A stretch of 64,000 nt of DNA from DAHVFK01 sp963755395 (GTDB lineage: Bacteria > Pseudomonadota > Gammaproteobacteria > Burkholderiales > SG8-39). The notes beneath the pieces were generated by a model. That model saw nothing but the letters and a program-made list of their open reading frames with translations. It was not told the DNA's origin and searched no databases. The stretch covers positions 62,001 to 126,000 of the forward strand of contig CAVWJJ010000001.1 of NCBI GenBank assembly GCA_963755395.1, written 5' to 3'. Positions 33,129-42,060 of the stretch are shown here, piece by piece (the stretch's first letter is position 1; every line of letters starts with the position of its first letter). The translations under genes were made by a program, and so were the position numbers.

Positions 33129-34635
33129 ATCCGAATCCTGGCTCAGGGCGGGGACCGTCGCAGCGTCGATAGCCGTCATCGTCCTGCTGACCTTCGTCCC
33201 TCCCGGAACGAACGATCTCTGGCTGCAGGAGGCGATCGGCCGAATAATCTGGACCAACGGCGAGATTCCACGCACCGCACTTTTCCCGTTCACCGAAGCG
33301 AGCCAATTGCCCTTCCATGCGCACGAGTGGCTGTCGTCGCTCGCGTTCTACCTGCTCGATCACTGGCTGGGCCACCGCAATCTCATCTTCGTGAAGGGCC
33401 TGCTCGGTCTCGCCCTGTTCGGCCTGTGCGCGCGCATGTCCTTCCGTCTGAGTAGAAGCCTGTTTGCGTCACTCGTCGTCTCGCTCGCTGCCATGGCGAC
33501 GGAGAACTTCCGCTTCTTTCTTCGGCCGGAGCTGTTCGCGCTTCTTTTCACCGTCATCATCCTCGGCCTGCTGGTCGAGTTCCGTGCCGGCGGCAGGTGG
33601 CGCCATCTGGCGGCCTGCGCGCCGGTAGCGTTCCTCTGGGCCAACAGCCACGGCTCGTTTCCTGTCGCGCTGATCCTTGCCGCCGCCTTCGCCGCGGGCG
33701 CCGCGATCGAAGCCTTCGCCTCGACGAAGAACAGTCGACTCCAGGCGTCGGCCCATGCCGCCGGGCCGTATCTGATTTGCGCCGTGCTGATGGCCCTCGT
33801 CATGCTGTTGAATCCGTACGGCGCACAGTTGTTCCGGTTCGCCTGGGACCTTGAGAACGCGGCCTTCGTGCGCTCGTATGTCTACGAGTGGACACCGACT
33901 CTGTACGGTCTGTTCGTCGGCTCGCGCGGTTTCTGGGCCTTCATGCTTTTCCTCGCCTTCTCGGCGGCGGTGCTTTACGTCGGCCGGAGAGAAGTACCGG
34001 TTGCAGGCTGGCTGCTATTGCTCTTTTTCGGCTGCCTTGCGCTGGGCACGTCGCGGCACATCGCGTTCTTCGCCGTCGTGTCCGTCTATCCTCTGTCGGC
34101 AGCGATTCGGGGGATCGCCTCGCGCCTGGAACCCCTGCCCGTCGTGCGCGGGGCAGTGCTCGCGCTTCTCTTCGCGTGCGCCGGCCTGGTGGTGCGCTAC
34201 GGCAACCTGTACGGCGCTTTTCCGTATCATGCGGATTCGAACAACTTTTCGCTGCTGCTGGTCGAATTCCTCGATCGTCCACAGCTGCGGGGTAACGTGT
34301 TGAATTCGTATGTGCTCGGCTCGGAGTTGATCTACCGCTACTACCCCCGCTTGCGACCGGCGATAGATTCTCGAGTGGACGTATACGGCAAGAAATATCT
34401 TCTCGAACTGCTGCGGCTGAATAGCGACGAGCGCGCGCTCAAGGCATTCATCGCCCGCTATCACGTCGACTACGTCCTGCTGCTGCGGCGGGACTTCGAC
34501 CAGGGAATACGGCACATGCCGGACCTCCGGAGAGACGGCTGGCGCATCGTGTTCGCGGACGGCAAGGTCGTCGTGCTGGCGGTGCCCGGGAGGAACCGGG
34601 TATCCTTTGCACACGTGCCTTCCACAGAACATTGA
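33121..34635 (+). CDS. Polytopic membrane protein, GT-C glycosyltransferase-like
   Basis: A 504-residue inner-membrane protein with about 10-11 hydrophobic segments and a soluble C-terminal part (about 415-500). The first periplasmic loop has NDLWLQEAIGRIIWTNGEIPRT and HAHEWLSSLAFYLL. The acidic/His pattern after helix 1 resembles the catalytic loop of lipid-phosphosugar glycosyltransferases (DLWW..HEW form), but no named family is certain. Its ATG overlaps the stop of the adaptor gene (ATGAGTAG), so the two are translationally coupled. It overlaps the GT4 gene at its 3' end. A role in surface glycan assembly is inferred from the neighbours. Confidence 0.65.
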   Translation: MSRSESWLRAGTVAASIAVIVLLTFVPPGTNDLWLQEAIGRIIWTNGEIPRTALFPFTEASQLPFHAHEWLSSLAFYLLDHWLGHRNLIFVKGLLGLALFGLCARMSFRLSRSLFASLVVSLAAMATENFRFFLRPELFALLFTVIILGLLVEFRAGGRWRHLAACAPVAFLWANSHGSFPVALILAAAFAAGAAIEAFASTKNSRLQASAHAAGPYLICAVLMALVMLLNPYGAQLFRFAWDLENAAFVRSYVYEWTPTLYGLFVGSRGFWAFMLFLAFSAAVLYVGRREVPVAGWLLLLFFGCLALGTSRHIAFFAVVSVYPLSAAIRGIASRLEPLPVVRGAVLALLFACAGLVVRYGNLYGAFPYHADSNNFSLLLVEFLDRPQLRGNVLNSYVLGSELIYRYYPRLRPAIDSRVDVYGKKYLLELLRLNSDERALKAFIARYHVDYVLLLRRDFDQGIRHMPDLRRDGWRIVFADGKVVVLAVPGRNRVSFAHVPSTEH

Positions 34636-35812
34636 GTCGTTGACCCCAACCGCACGGCACACAATTCTCCGGATCGTTCTCGTCACGCATTACTTTCCGG
34701 CCCACAGAGGCGGGGTCGAAGCAGTGGCGTCGGAAATCGCCTCGCGTCTCGCGGCAAGCGGTGCGGCGAACATCACATGGTTCGCCAGCGATACCGACCT
34801 TCCGCCGCAGGACGTGCCGGGCCTGCATTGCGTGCCGGCGCGCACCTCCAACCTAGTGGAGCGAGCAATGGGCTTGCCCTTTCCGCTCTGGAGCCCGGCC
34901 GCTCTGCTCCGGCTCTGGCGCGCCGTGCGCGGCTGCGACGTAGTACATCTGCACGATTGCCTGTACCTGCCGAACGTCGTCGCCTGGGCCGCAGCCTCCG
35001 TCGCCCGGCGCCCAGTGGTTATCACGCAGCACATCGGGCACATTCCGTTCCGCAATCCCGTCCTGCGGGTAATCCTCGCCGGGGCGAACCGGTTACTCGG
35101 CAAGCTGTTGCTCGGATCCGCCTCACAGACCGTATTCGTGAGCAGCGCGGTGCTTCGGTACTTCGAGGATTTCGTCCGGTTCAGCAGACCGCCCCTGCAC
35201 ATCGCAAACGGCGTGAACGGCGGCATTTTTCATCCTGCCGAAGAGCGCGAAAGAATTCGCCTGCGTACGCAGCTCAGCGGCAATTCCGAACGGCCGCTGC
35301 TTTTGTTCGTTGGTCGCTTCGTCGAGAAGAAAGGGCTGCACCGTCTGCATCGCCTGGCGCAGGATTTCCCGCACGCGCACTGGATCTTCGCCGGGTGGGG
35401 GCCGCTCGATCCTTCACTTTGGGGCCTGTCCAACGTCTCGGTGCATAGGAATCTTCGCCAGGAGCAGCTTGCGCCGTTGTACCAAGCGGCTGACCTCCTC
35501 GTGTTGCCGAGCGTCGGCGAGGGGTTCCCTCTCGTGGTGCAGGAGGCGATGGCCTGTGGTACGCCCGCCATCGTCGGCGAAGAAACTGCAGCAGGCTGTG
35601 CGGAGGCCGGGGATCTTCTGCTGTTCGAACCGCTCGCCGGAGACGATGCCGCATCGCGCTGGCGCATCCGGCTCGAGACCTTGTTGAGCAGCAACGACAC
35701 GCTGCGTGCGCTCAGGCCGCAAGTGGCCGACTTTGCCTGCGCGACCTGGTCCTGGGATCAGACGGCGGAATACTACGGCGAAATCCTGCGGGATGCCGTG
35801 AACTCCAGATGA
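34607..35812 (+). CDS. GT4-family glycosyltransferase
   Basis: About 400 residues, GT-B fold. N-terminal acceptor domain begins RIVLVTHYFPAHRGGVE with the glycine-rich loop GGVEAVASEIA. C-terminal donor domain has LLFVGRFVEKKGLHRLHRLA (conserved Arg/Lys for phosphate) and the EX7E-like block GEGFPLVVQEAMACGTPAIV. Transfers a sugar from a nucleotide-sugar to a lipid-linked or protein acceptor at the cytoplasmic membrane face. The start is uncertain: TTG 34607 overlaps the previous gene by 29 bp and TTG 34640 would avoid it. The stop overlaps the next gene by 4 bp (ATGA). Confidence 0.88.
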   Translation: MHTCLPQNIESLTPTARHTILRIVLVTHYFPAHRGGVEAVASEIASRLAASGAANITWFASDTDLPPQDVPGLHCVPARTSNLVERAMGLPFPLWSPAALLRLWRAVRGCDVVHLHDCLYLPNVVAWAAASVARRPVVITQHIGHIPFRNPVLRVILAGANRLLGKLLLGSASQTVFVSSAVLRYFEDFVRFSRPPLHIANGVNGGIFHPAEERERIRLRTQLSGNSERPLLLFVGRFVEKKGLHRLHRLAQDFPHAHWIFAGWGPLDPSLWGLSNVSVHRNLRQEQLAPLYQAADLLVLPSVGEGFPLVVQEAMACGTPAIVGEETAAGCAEAGDLLLFEPLAGDDAASRWRIRLETLLSSNDTLRALRPQVADFACATWSWDQTAEYYGEILRDAVNSR

Positions 35813-37542
35813 CCGCGCAGCTTGCCGCGCGAGCTCCCGCCGATAGGATCTCTTGGTGCCGTGTTCTTGCGGCGTTTACCATCCTCTCGGGCTTGCTGTC
35901 GATCATCTTCATTCTCGACGACACCAATTATCCGAGCTCACTGCAGCGGATCTTAATCTTCCAGCATCTGTTGCGGCAGCAGGACATCGCGGGCTCGATC
36001 CTCGTCGTCGCGCTCGCGGCAGCGGCGTGGATGCTCAGCAAACGTCCCTCGCCGATCGACCTGCCGCGGCTGCTGGAGCGGAGTCCATGGCGCACGGCTG
36101 CCGCGACCTTCGTCGGCCTTTGCGCGGCTGTGTTCCTCGCGGCGCACAATCACCCGCTCGCCGGGGACGAGCACATCGCCCTGTTCCAGGCCCGGGCATT
36201 CGCCGCCGGCCATTTGACGGGAAAATTCCCGCGCGACCTCGTGTCTCACCTTATTCCGCTGACGTATCAGCAGCGTTGGCTGATCGTTGGGGGCGACGGA
36301 AGTGTAGCCTCCATCTACTGGCCCGGGTACGCGCTGATCCTCGCGCCGTTTACGCTCATCGGAGCACCCTGGGCCTGCAACCCTCTGCTCGCGTCCCTGT
36401 CTCTCGTTCTGCTTTCGAAGACGGCCTCGAAGCTGACGTCGGATCCCCGCGCGGGCGGCTGGGCGATCCTTTTCGCGCTTGCCTCTCCCGGTTTCGTCGG
36501 GCTGGCGATTTCGTACTTTTCGATGACTGCGCACCTGTTTTTCAACCTTCTGTTCGCTTGGCTTCTTCTTGAGCGAACTCGGTCGCGGCTCGTTGCGGCC
36601 GGCGTGGTCGGTTCCATCGCGCTGGTGCTGAGCAACCCGGTGCCGCACCTGCTGTTCGCGCTGCCGTGGGTACTCTGGATCGGCCGCCAGCCCGGCGGGC
36701 GGCGGCAGCTGATCGCGCTCGGCGCTGGATACGCTCCCCTCGCGCTGACCCTCGGGCTCGGGTGGTGGATCTTCCTGCGCCAATTGCAGGGAGATACCGG
36801 TGCGCTACCTTATCTTCCGGACGGCGACTTGCTCCATCAGCTGGAAAACCTGATTTGGTACCTTCTGCTCGAATTCCGGAAAGTCTTCACCTTTCCTGGG
36901 AGCGATACGCTCAACAAGCGGATCGGCGAGCAGGTTCGGCTCTGGAGCTGGGCAGTCCCTGGACTCCCGCTGCTTGCGCTCGCGGGCTGGTGGGTCCTCG
37001 GCCGGCGCGTTGCCGAGCTGCACCTGTTCGCACTCTCGCTCCTCGCCACGCTGCTCGGATATCTATTCGTCAGCTTCGATCAGGGTTACGGCTGGGGCGC
37101 ACGGTACATCGATCCCGCATGGAGCGCATTGCCCATCCTGGCCTCGGCCGCCATGGTGCACGCCGAGCAAAGCAAGCCGGGGCGTGACCTCAAAAACTAT
37201 GTCGCGCGCCTCGCGCTGTACAGCCTCGTGTTCGCCACCGCGCTGCGCCTGTTCCAGATCCGCCTCTTCATGACCGAACAACTGGCGCTGCGGCCGCAGT
37301 TCGACCGCCGCGCGCGCGAGATCGTGTTCATTGCCGAGAATCCAGACTACTACACTCAGGACTTCGTGCAGAACGATCCCTTCCTGAGGAACCCGGTAAT
37401 CTTCATGATGTCCCGCGGCCGCATTCTCGATTATCGAGACGTGATCAAGCCCCACTTTCCAGCGGCGCGGCTGACCTACGACGGTCCGGGCGGGCAGGTC
37501 TGGCGCTTACCGGCGATCAAACCCTCCCTCTCCCCGCCTTGA
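35809..37542 (+). CDS. ArnT/PMT-like membrane glycosyltransferase (GT-C)
   Basis: A 577-residue polytopic protein with about 11-12 membrane segments. The first large loop has LAAHNHPLAGDEHIALFQARAF, where GDE fits the catalytic Asp/Glu of GT-C enzymes that use polyprenyl-phosphate sugars, followed by YWPGYALILAPF. The soluble tail (about 480-577) is short. The ATG overlaps the GT4 stop (ATGA). The 3' end overlaps the convergent GtrA gene by 26 bp. Acceptor and sugar unknown; lipid A, polysaccharide or protein O-glycosylation are all possible. Confidence 0.7.
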   Translation: MTAQLAARAPADRISWCRVLAAFTILSGLLSIIFILDDTNYPSSLQRILIFQHLLRQQDIAGSILVVALAAAAWMLSKRPSPIDLPRLLERSPWRTAAATFVGLCAAVFLAAHNHPLAGDEHIALFQARAFAAGHLTGKFPRDLVSHLIPLTYQQRWLIVGGDGSVASIYWPGYALILAPFTLIGAPWACNPLLASLSLVLLSKTASKLTSDPRAGGWAILFALASPGFVGLAISYFSMTAHLFFNLLFAWLLLERTRSRLVAAGVVGSIALVLSNPVPHLLFALPWVLWIGRQPGGRRQLIALGAGYAPLALTLGLGWWIFLRQLQGDTGALPYLPDGDLLHQLENLIWYLLLEFRKVFTFPGSDTLNKRIGEQVRLWSWAVPGLPLLALAGWWVLGRRVAELHLFALSLLATLLGYLFVSFDQGYGWGARYIDPAWSALPILASAAMVHAEQSKPGRDLKNYVARLALYSLVFATALRLFQIRLFMTEQLALRPQFDRRAREIVFIAENPDYYTQDFVQNDPFLRNPVIFMMSRGRILDYRDVIKPHFPAARLTYDGPGGQVWRLPAIKPSLSPP

Positions 37543-37897
37543 GCGCCCACCTGTTTCCCATGAAGTTCATCCCAAACAGGAGAACGGTGACGATGGGGCT
37601 CGCCACCGGCACCGACAAGCCGATCAAATTGACAAACACGAACATGCCGGCGAGCGAGGACGGAAGGTTCGCGCTCGCAATTACCACATAGCGCGTAAAG
37701 GTGGCCCTGCTCCGCTCGGCAGAGCGGAACGTCCATCCGCTGTGAAGCCGATAGCCGATGACTACGACGATCAGGAACGAAATCAAGAGAGAGAGTGCGT
37801 AATGCAGTCCCGCGTAGTCGCCTCCGATCATGATTGCGTTGTGCACAATGGCGCAGATCAGGCCGACCACAAACGCGCGGGGAACAGCCAGAAACAT
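37517..37897 (-). CDS. GtrA-family membrane protein
   Basis: A 126-residue protein with four transmembrane helices, typical of GtrA flippase-like proteins that move polyprenyl-phosphate-linked glucose or similar sugars across the membrane. Family features are the N-terminal helix with FVVGLICAIVHNAIM, the short basic loop YRLHSGWTFRS (conserved NRxWTF-like) and a C-terminal helix ending FGMNFMGNRWALK. It lies 5 bp downstream of the methyltransferase gene at 37903. Confidence 0.82.
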   Translation of the reverse strand: MFLAVPRAFVVGLICAIVHNAIMIGGDYAGLHYALSLLISFLIVVVIGYRLHSGWTFRSAERSRATFTRYVVIASANLPSSLAGMFVFVNLIGLSVPVASPIVTVLLFGMNFMGNRWALKAGRGRV

Positions 37898-37902
37898 TGC
37901 TG

Positions 37903-38598
37903 TCAGCCGTCTCGCTTGAAAAGCGTGACGTACACGCAGGCATTTTCGGCCCTGACCTGTACGGGGGTAATCAGATCTTCAAGCCATGCGCGGAGATTGT
38001 ATGTAACGGCCGCCGCCGCAATCAGGGCGTGACCGGCGACAGGAATCCGCCGCAGCGCGTAAGCCAAGCCGAACGATCGCAGTATGCTGGTCCAAGCGAG
38101 TGGTCCGACCACGGGACGGATTTCGGAAAGGATGAATCCGTGCGCCTCGACCTCCTTGCGCAGGCCCTCCGCCGTCCAACGGCGGTAGTCCCCTGGGTGA
38201 GGGTGGTAGAACCAGGTACCGTGCGTCGACAAGACAAGCCATCCGCCGGGCTTGAGGACGCGGTGCGATTCCCCCAGGTAGGTTGCCAGATCCCAAATAT
38301 GCTCGAGAACCTGAAACGAAGCCACCAGGTCGAAAGCGCCGTTCGGTGCGGCGAGAGTGCCGTCGGCACGTACAAGCACCTCGTGCCGGCCGTCGATGTC
38401 CGCCCCCAAGTATTGCGCGCCCGCGCCCCTGAACCAGTCTTCATAGGGGCGCGTGCCGCAGCCGTAGTCCAATATCCGCGACCGGCCCAGATCCAGCTTC
38501 GGATTCGCGAGAATCGCACGGATCGCCTGCGCTTGTCGGCGCATGACATGCCATCCCAACTCCCACACCTTTGGATTAGCTCTGTGATCAGCGTTCAT
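37903..38598 (-). CDS. Class I SAM-dependent methyltransferase
   Basis: A 231-residue Methyltransf_11-type enzyme with SAM loop RILDYGCGTRPYE (about 43-55), acidic strand end GADIDGR (about 66-70), FDLVASFQVLEHIWDL (motif II/III) and HRVLKPGGWLVLSTHG. The C-terminal region has a hydrophobic stretch (about 185-205), suggesting membrane association, as in O-antigen or lipid-modifying methyltransferases. Its start overlaps the sulfotransferase stop by 4 bp. Likely methylates a glycan or lipid intermediate. Confidence 0.85.
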   Translation of the reverse strand: MNADHRANPKVWELGWHVMRRQAQAIRAILANPKLDLGRSRILDYGCGTRPYEDWFRGAGAQYLGADIDGRHEVLVRADGTLAAPNGAFDLVASFQVLEHIWDLATYLGESHRVLKPGGWLVLSTHGTWFYHPHPGDYRRWTAEGLRKEVEAHGFILSEIRPVVGPLAWTSILRSFGLAYALRRIPVAGHALIAAAAVTYNLRAWLEDLITPVQVRAENACVYVTLFKRDG

Positions 38599-39707
38599 AA
38601 GTCGGATCCCTCTCCAGCCCCGTAGCCGAACCGCTCTGCCACGAGACCTACTTCATTCCATACCCTCGCAATCACCTCTTTCCCGGTTTCCGATTCCGCG
38701 GGTGCTGCAATTTCGGGTGCCGTGGCGGCAACTCGGCCTTCACTGTCCGTCAGACCGCAGAAGTCCAGCAGGCGTCGAGTCTCGAGATCTGGGCGCGCGC
38801 AGAGATCCTCGTAGCGCAAGATCAAAATCCGCCGTTCGAGCTCCGAATCCTCGCGCCGCAGCCTGTCCACATGAGCATAGACTTCCGCCCACTGGCGGGC
38901 ATAACCGCGCCACTCGTCGCCTTCGCGCCATGCCGACTCGATCTCACCGACGCGCTCCGGATCCAGATTGATTGGACGACGCTGAGGCCCGAACTCGTAG
39001 TGCCCGGCGCTGGCCAGATACCGTCCGACGCGCCGGTCGTCGGCCGCGTAGCTGCAGAAAAGGGCGTGCTGCCTTACCAATGAACTCACCTGCGTGATCG
39101 GCGAGCGCACCGGTATCACGAAGTGCGCGTCAGGAAACAGTCGCGCGAGGTAACCGATGCGCGCGACGTTGTAGTTCCCTTTCGAAAGGTAACGCGCACC
39201 GCCGCGCAGCCAAAGGATCTTACGCAGATGCGCAAGATAGAACTGTTCGAACTCCTGATTGTGGACATCTGGCCCGATCACATGGCAGTGCGCGGAATCG
39301 TGGCTCTCGGGGAAGAACGTCTGCCAGATCGGCTCTTCGAAGGCTTCGGGGCTCTCTCTGGTGATGCGGATTCGATCGCGATGCGGCCTCTCGGTCGCAG
39401 CACCCACGTCGCCGCCGAGCCACTCCTGCAGGCGATTCCAGAGCACGGGTGTCGCAAGAAAGGGAAAATCGCGATAGCGATGCGTGGCGACGCCGTCGGC
39501 TCGCGACAGAAGCGTTAGAACAGTCGTGGTACCGGAGCGCGCGAGCCCGGTGACGAACACTGGCGCTCTAACAATGACATCGCGCAGGCGACTTTCAACC
39601 AGGTCGAATTCGAGTTCGCCAAGTCCGCGCAGCAACGGAGCGAGCCAGCGGCTCACTGTGACCAGCGCATAGTCGCGCCGTCTCAGGATTGGCGACGCAA
39701 CGGCCAC
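38595..39707 (-). CDS. Sulfotransferase family protein
   Basis: About 370 residues from GTG 39707. P-loop-like 5'-phosphosulfate-binding motif VFVTGLARSGTTTVLTLLSR near 48-67. 3'-phosphate-binding region HFVIPVRSPITQVSSLVRQH near 185-204. Further conserved ILILRYEDLCARPDLETRRL. Uses PAPS to sulfate a sugar, lipid or peptide. Reading further upstream in this frame is possible, but those residues lie inside the small membrane gene and are not family-like. It neighbours an arylsulfotransferase-like gene, so sulfated surface glycans are a reasonable inference. Confidence 0.82.
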   Translation of the reverse strand: MAVASPILRRRDYALVTVSRWLAPLLRGLGELEFDLVESRLRDVIVRAPVFVTGLARSGTTTVLTLLSRADGVATHRYRDFPFLATPVLWNRLQEWLGGDVGAATERPHRDRIRITRESPEAFEEPIWQTFFPESHDSAHCHVIGPDVHNQEFEQFYLAHLRKILWLRGGARYLSKGNYNVARIGYLARLFPDAHFVIPVRSPITQVSSLVRQHALFCSYAADDRRVGRYLASAGHYEFGPQRRPINLDPERVGEIESAWREGDEWRGYARQWAEVYAHVDRLRREDSELERRILILRYEDLCARPDLETRRLLDFCGLTDSEGRVAATAPEIAAPAESETGKEVIARVWNEVGLVAERFGYGAGEGSDL

Positions 39708-40066
39708 ATTATTCCAACGAGCGTCACTGCGGCGAAGGACCCGAAGAACACGACTTCGCAATCGTGCAGATACGGCCACAGCGCCAGCAGCATCAAAGCC
39801 ATCGGAAGACAGGCCACCACCGTTCCACCGAGGCTGCGCAGGAGATAGGCGCCGAGAAGCTTGCCCATTGATCCGTACAAGTGCACGAAATTTCTCAAGT
39901 CGTCGACCAACATGATTTGCCGCGCCAGACTGTGCAGCGCGCTCCAGAAGCGTCGGCTCGTCCCTGGAGGCATCAGTCGCGGCCAAAGCACGGCGAACGC
40001 AAGGCCGGCGATCGCGCCTGACCCGCCCGCCGCGAAGAAAAGCAACAGCCCGGCCTTTCCTCCCAT
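39683..40066 (-). CDS. Small membrane protein, unknown
   Basis: A 127-residue protein with three hydrophobic segments (about 5-28, 70-96 and 103-120). A soluble stretch (about 30-68) holds RRFWSALHSLARQIMLVDDLR. No family recognised. It sits between a 90-residue membrane protein and the sulfotransferase, overlapping the latter by 25 bp, so it is probably an accessory subunit of the same pathway. Confidence 0.6.
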   Translation of the reverse strand: MGGKAGLLLFFAAGGSGAIAGLAFAVLWPRLMPPGTSRRFWSALHSLARQIMLVDDLRNFVHLYGSMGKLLGAYLLRSLGGTVVACLPMALMLLALWPYLHDCEVVFFGSFAAVTLVGIMWPLRRQS

Positions 40067-40083
40067 TCCGTCGGGCGGAGCGC

Positions 40084-40356
40084 TCAGGCGCCCGGGGGCG
40101 TCCCCGAGGAGGACGCGCCCTGGCGCTGACCTTCGCTGCGACTGCGCTTGCGGATGAACTTCAGCAGCATCCGGATCGGAAACAAGATAGCCCCCAGCAA
40201 CGCGAGCAACACCACGCCGAGCACGGCGAACAGACTGCTGAGCATGCCGAGCCCAGCGCCAGGCCCCATATACGCAATCGCAGGGCCCGCTGCCGCCATC
40301 GCACCACAGAAGCCGACGACAAGCAGGGCGCGCCGCGTGAGAGACCCCGACCTCAT
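40084..40356 (-). CDS. Small membrane protein, unknown
   Basis: A 90-residue protein with an N-terminal signal-like helix (ALLVVGFCGAMAAAGPAIAY, about 10-29), a second helix (about 36-62) and a basic Ser/Gly-rich tail. The MGPGAGLGMLSSLFAVLGVVLL pattern (shown in part) is seen in small proteins beside glycan or sulfatase genes. It overlaps the arylsulfotransferase-like gene by 4 bp. Function unknown. Confidence 0.6.
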   Translation of the reverse strand: MRSGSLTRRALLVVGFCGAMAAAGPAIAYMGPGAGLGMLSSLFAVLGVVLLALLGAILFPIRMLLKFIRKRSRSEGQRQGASSSGTPPGA

Positions 40357-41741
40357 TGCGCCGCTCCTTCCTTTAGAAACCCTGTGTCCTGCACATAGTA
40401 TGCGCCGAAAACGGAAAAGAGGGCGCTAGTGCTCAGCGATTTTATGTGCCTCGCCTTGAGAAAGGCGCCGATGTCCTGAATGTTTTCGCATACCCAGAGA
40501 ACTCGTCCTGTCGCGATATCAATCTCCACTATGCTCCCCTGCTCAGTATCGGCGATAAGCGCTCGTCTTCCGTCGCGGCTCACGCTGATCGTTCCAGCGA
40601 TCGCCGAGCTGAACGGAAGCAAACCAATCTCGTGCCCGCGAGGAAAGACGGTTTCAGACTTCCCAGTGACGAGGTTGACGCGAACCACTCGACTGCCGCC
40701 AAGCGCCCTGTCTCCTCCCAGGTTGTCAAACGCAAGGACGGACCCATCAGGCAGGAACTGCGCATTGTGCTGGGCGGCTGTCTTTCCCGACGCCGCGTAC
40801 TTCACCTCGCCGGTCACACCGTCGACGACGGCGATCGCGCTCGGCTCGCGCAGCGAGATCAGGAGGTCGCCAGCCCTCGTGCCCGGCAGGTGCTTCGCGA
40901 TTTCATCCGTTACGAGCGCGACGGAGTTCAGATGCACAGGATCGCAGCCATCGCGCAAGCCATAAAACCAGCCAACGTAGCCCGCGCGCAGGAAAGACTG
41001 CATAACGGGCATATCGCGCAGCACTTTGCCGTCCGGGGTGAGAACGTGGATTCCGTCCATGTGAGGTTGGCCGGTTGCGCACTCAAGCCTGACCGCCGTG
41101 TGCCCCACGTACTCCACCCCTTTGGGAAACGTTGCGTACGGCGTGTAGATGCGGCCTTCGTCGTCGAGTGCAGGCCAGTGATGGCTGTGGTCGAATCGCT
41201 TCCAAACGATGCGGCCGGTGCTGTCGAATTTTGCGATCGCGATAGCGAAGGGAAAGGTATCGTTGCTCTGAAAAGTGGCGACCAGCGATCCGTCCCTGCC
41301 AAGCACCATGCCGATCGGCATCATAGTCACGGAGCTGACCTTACCCGAAACACCTGTTAATCCGTCCCATAGCGCATCAAGATTGACTTCCCACACGTGC
41401 ACGATGCGTCCCTTGCGGTCCATGACCCACGCCATACAGCCAAACTTCGGACAATGATCCGTCAGCTCGTAGGGACCGCCAGTTACAAGTATGTACTCGT
41501 CGCCAGCCGCGAGATCTACGCGCCGCGCCAAGGGATCTCTCGACGTGCCCGTGCTGACGACAAATTTCTTCAGGCCGAAAGGTAACGTCTGGCCGGACAC
41601 TTGTCTCCACGCATCCCAGGCCAACTTCGCATCCTGAAGCATCGGATACGGGAACACCTGAAACTGGTACGTAGCCGCGCCGAACGCGAACGACAGCACG
41701 CAAAGCCCCGCGACGAACAAAAGTTTGAGCAGTCGATCCAT
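40353..41741 (-). CDS. Arylsulfotransferase (ASST)-like beta-propeller protein
   Basis: About 462 residues from ATG 41741 (MDRLLKLLFVAGL), with one N-terminal membrane anchor or uncleaved signal and a periplasmic six-bladed propeller. Markers are HCPKFGCMAWVMDRKGRIVHVWE, FDHSHHWPALDDEGRIY and the family signature DPVHLNSVALV with the candidate catalytic His. ASST enzymes transfer sulfate between phenolic esters without PAPS; distant members of the fold have other roles. In-frame ATGs at 41783 and 41840 are possible starts. Four overlapping genes follow it on the minus strand, including the PAPS-type sulfotransferase. Confidence 0.75.
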   Translation of the reverse strand: MDRLLKLLFVAGLCVLSFAFGAATYQFQVFPYPMLQDAKLAWDAWRQVSGQTLPFGLKKFVVSTGTSRDPLARRVDLAAGDEYILVTGGPYELTDHCPKFGCMAWVMDRKGRIVHVWEVNLDALWDGLTGVSGKVSSVTMMPIGMVLGRDGSLVATFQSNDTFPFAIAIAKFDSTGRIVWKRFDHSHHWPALDDEGRIYTPYATFPKGVEYVGHTAVRLECATGQPHMDGIHVLTPDGKVLRDMPVMQSFLRAGYVGWFYGLRDGCDPVHLNSVALVTDEIAKHLPGTRAGDLLISLREPSAIAVVDGVTGEVKYAASGKTAAQHNAQFLPDGSVLAFDNLGGDRALGGSRVVRVNLVTGKSETVFPRGHEIGLLPFSSAIAGTISVSRDGRRALIADTEQGSIVEIDIATGRVLWVCENIQDIGAFLKARHIKSLSTSALFSVFGAYYVQDTGFLKEGAAQ

Positions 41742-42060
41742 GCGCAGATTCTGCGCATACCCGACCTCGTCGCGCAAGGTCATGTTTCCTGGCACAACCC
41801 TTTCACTAGGCAGGCACCCCCGCTTCGTCCCGTGCGTCAAAATAGATCCCGGAGTGAACTGAAACGGTGAGCGTTGTGCACGCCATCGTCACTATGTCGC
41901 ATCGCTTTCCGTCCTGAGCCTGATCCTCGCCACTGCATCGAGGCCGTATAGCGGAGAGACGTATCGGCTCAAGTCAGGCGCCGGCACAGTCGAACATTGG
42001 CGACAGACTGGAATCGAGCAACGAGCCTGGCGCTCGATTGAGGAAGCATGCGTTCACGCC
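41742..42060. other. Intergenic region, no gene seen
   Basis: About 320 bp between the frameshifted GT-C gene and the arylsulfotransferase-like gene. Only short frames are present. A 6-bp inverted repeat (TCGAGC/GCTCGA, about 42013-42036) may be a weak terminator. The promoter of the arylsulfotransferase operon should lie here, but I see no convincing site. Confidence 0.5.

Noticed and set aside
41742..42060. Small plus-strand frames in the gap before the frameshifted GT-C gene
   Set aside because: Short, without RBS or recognisable sequence, and not conserved-looking.
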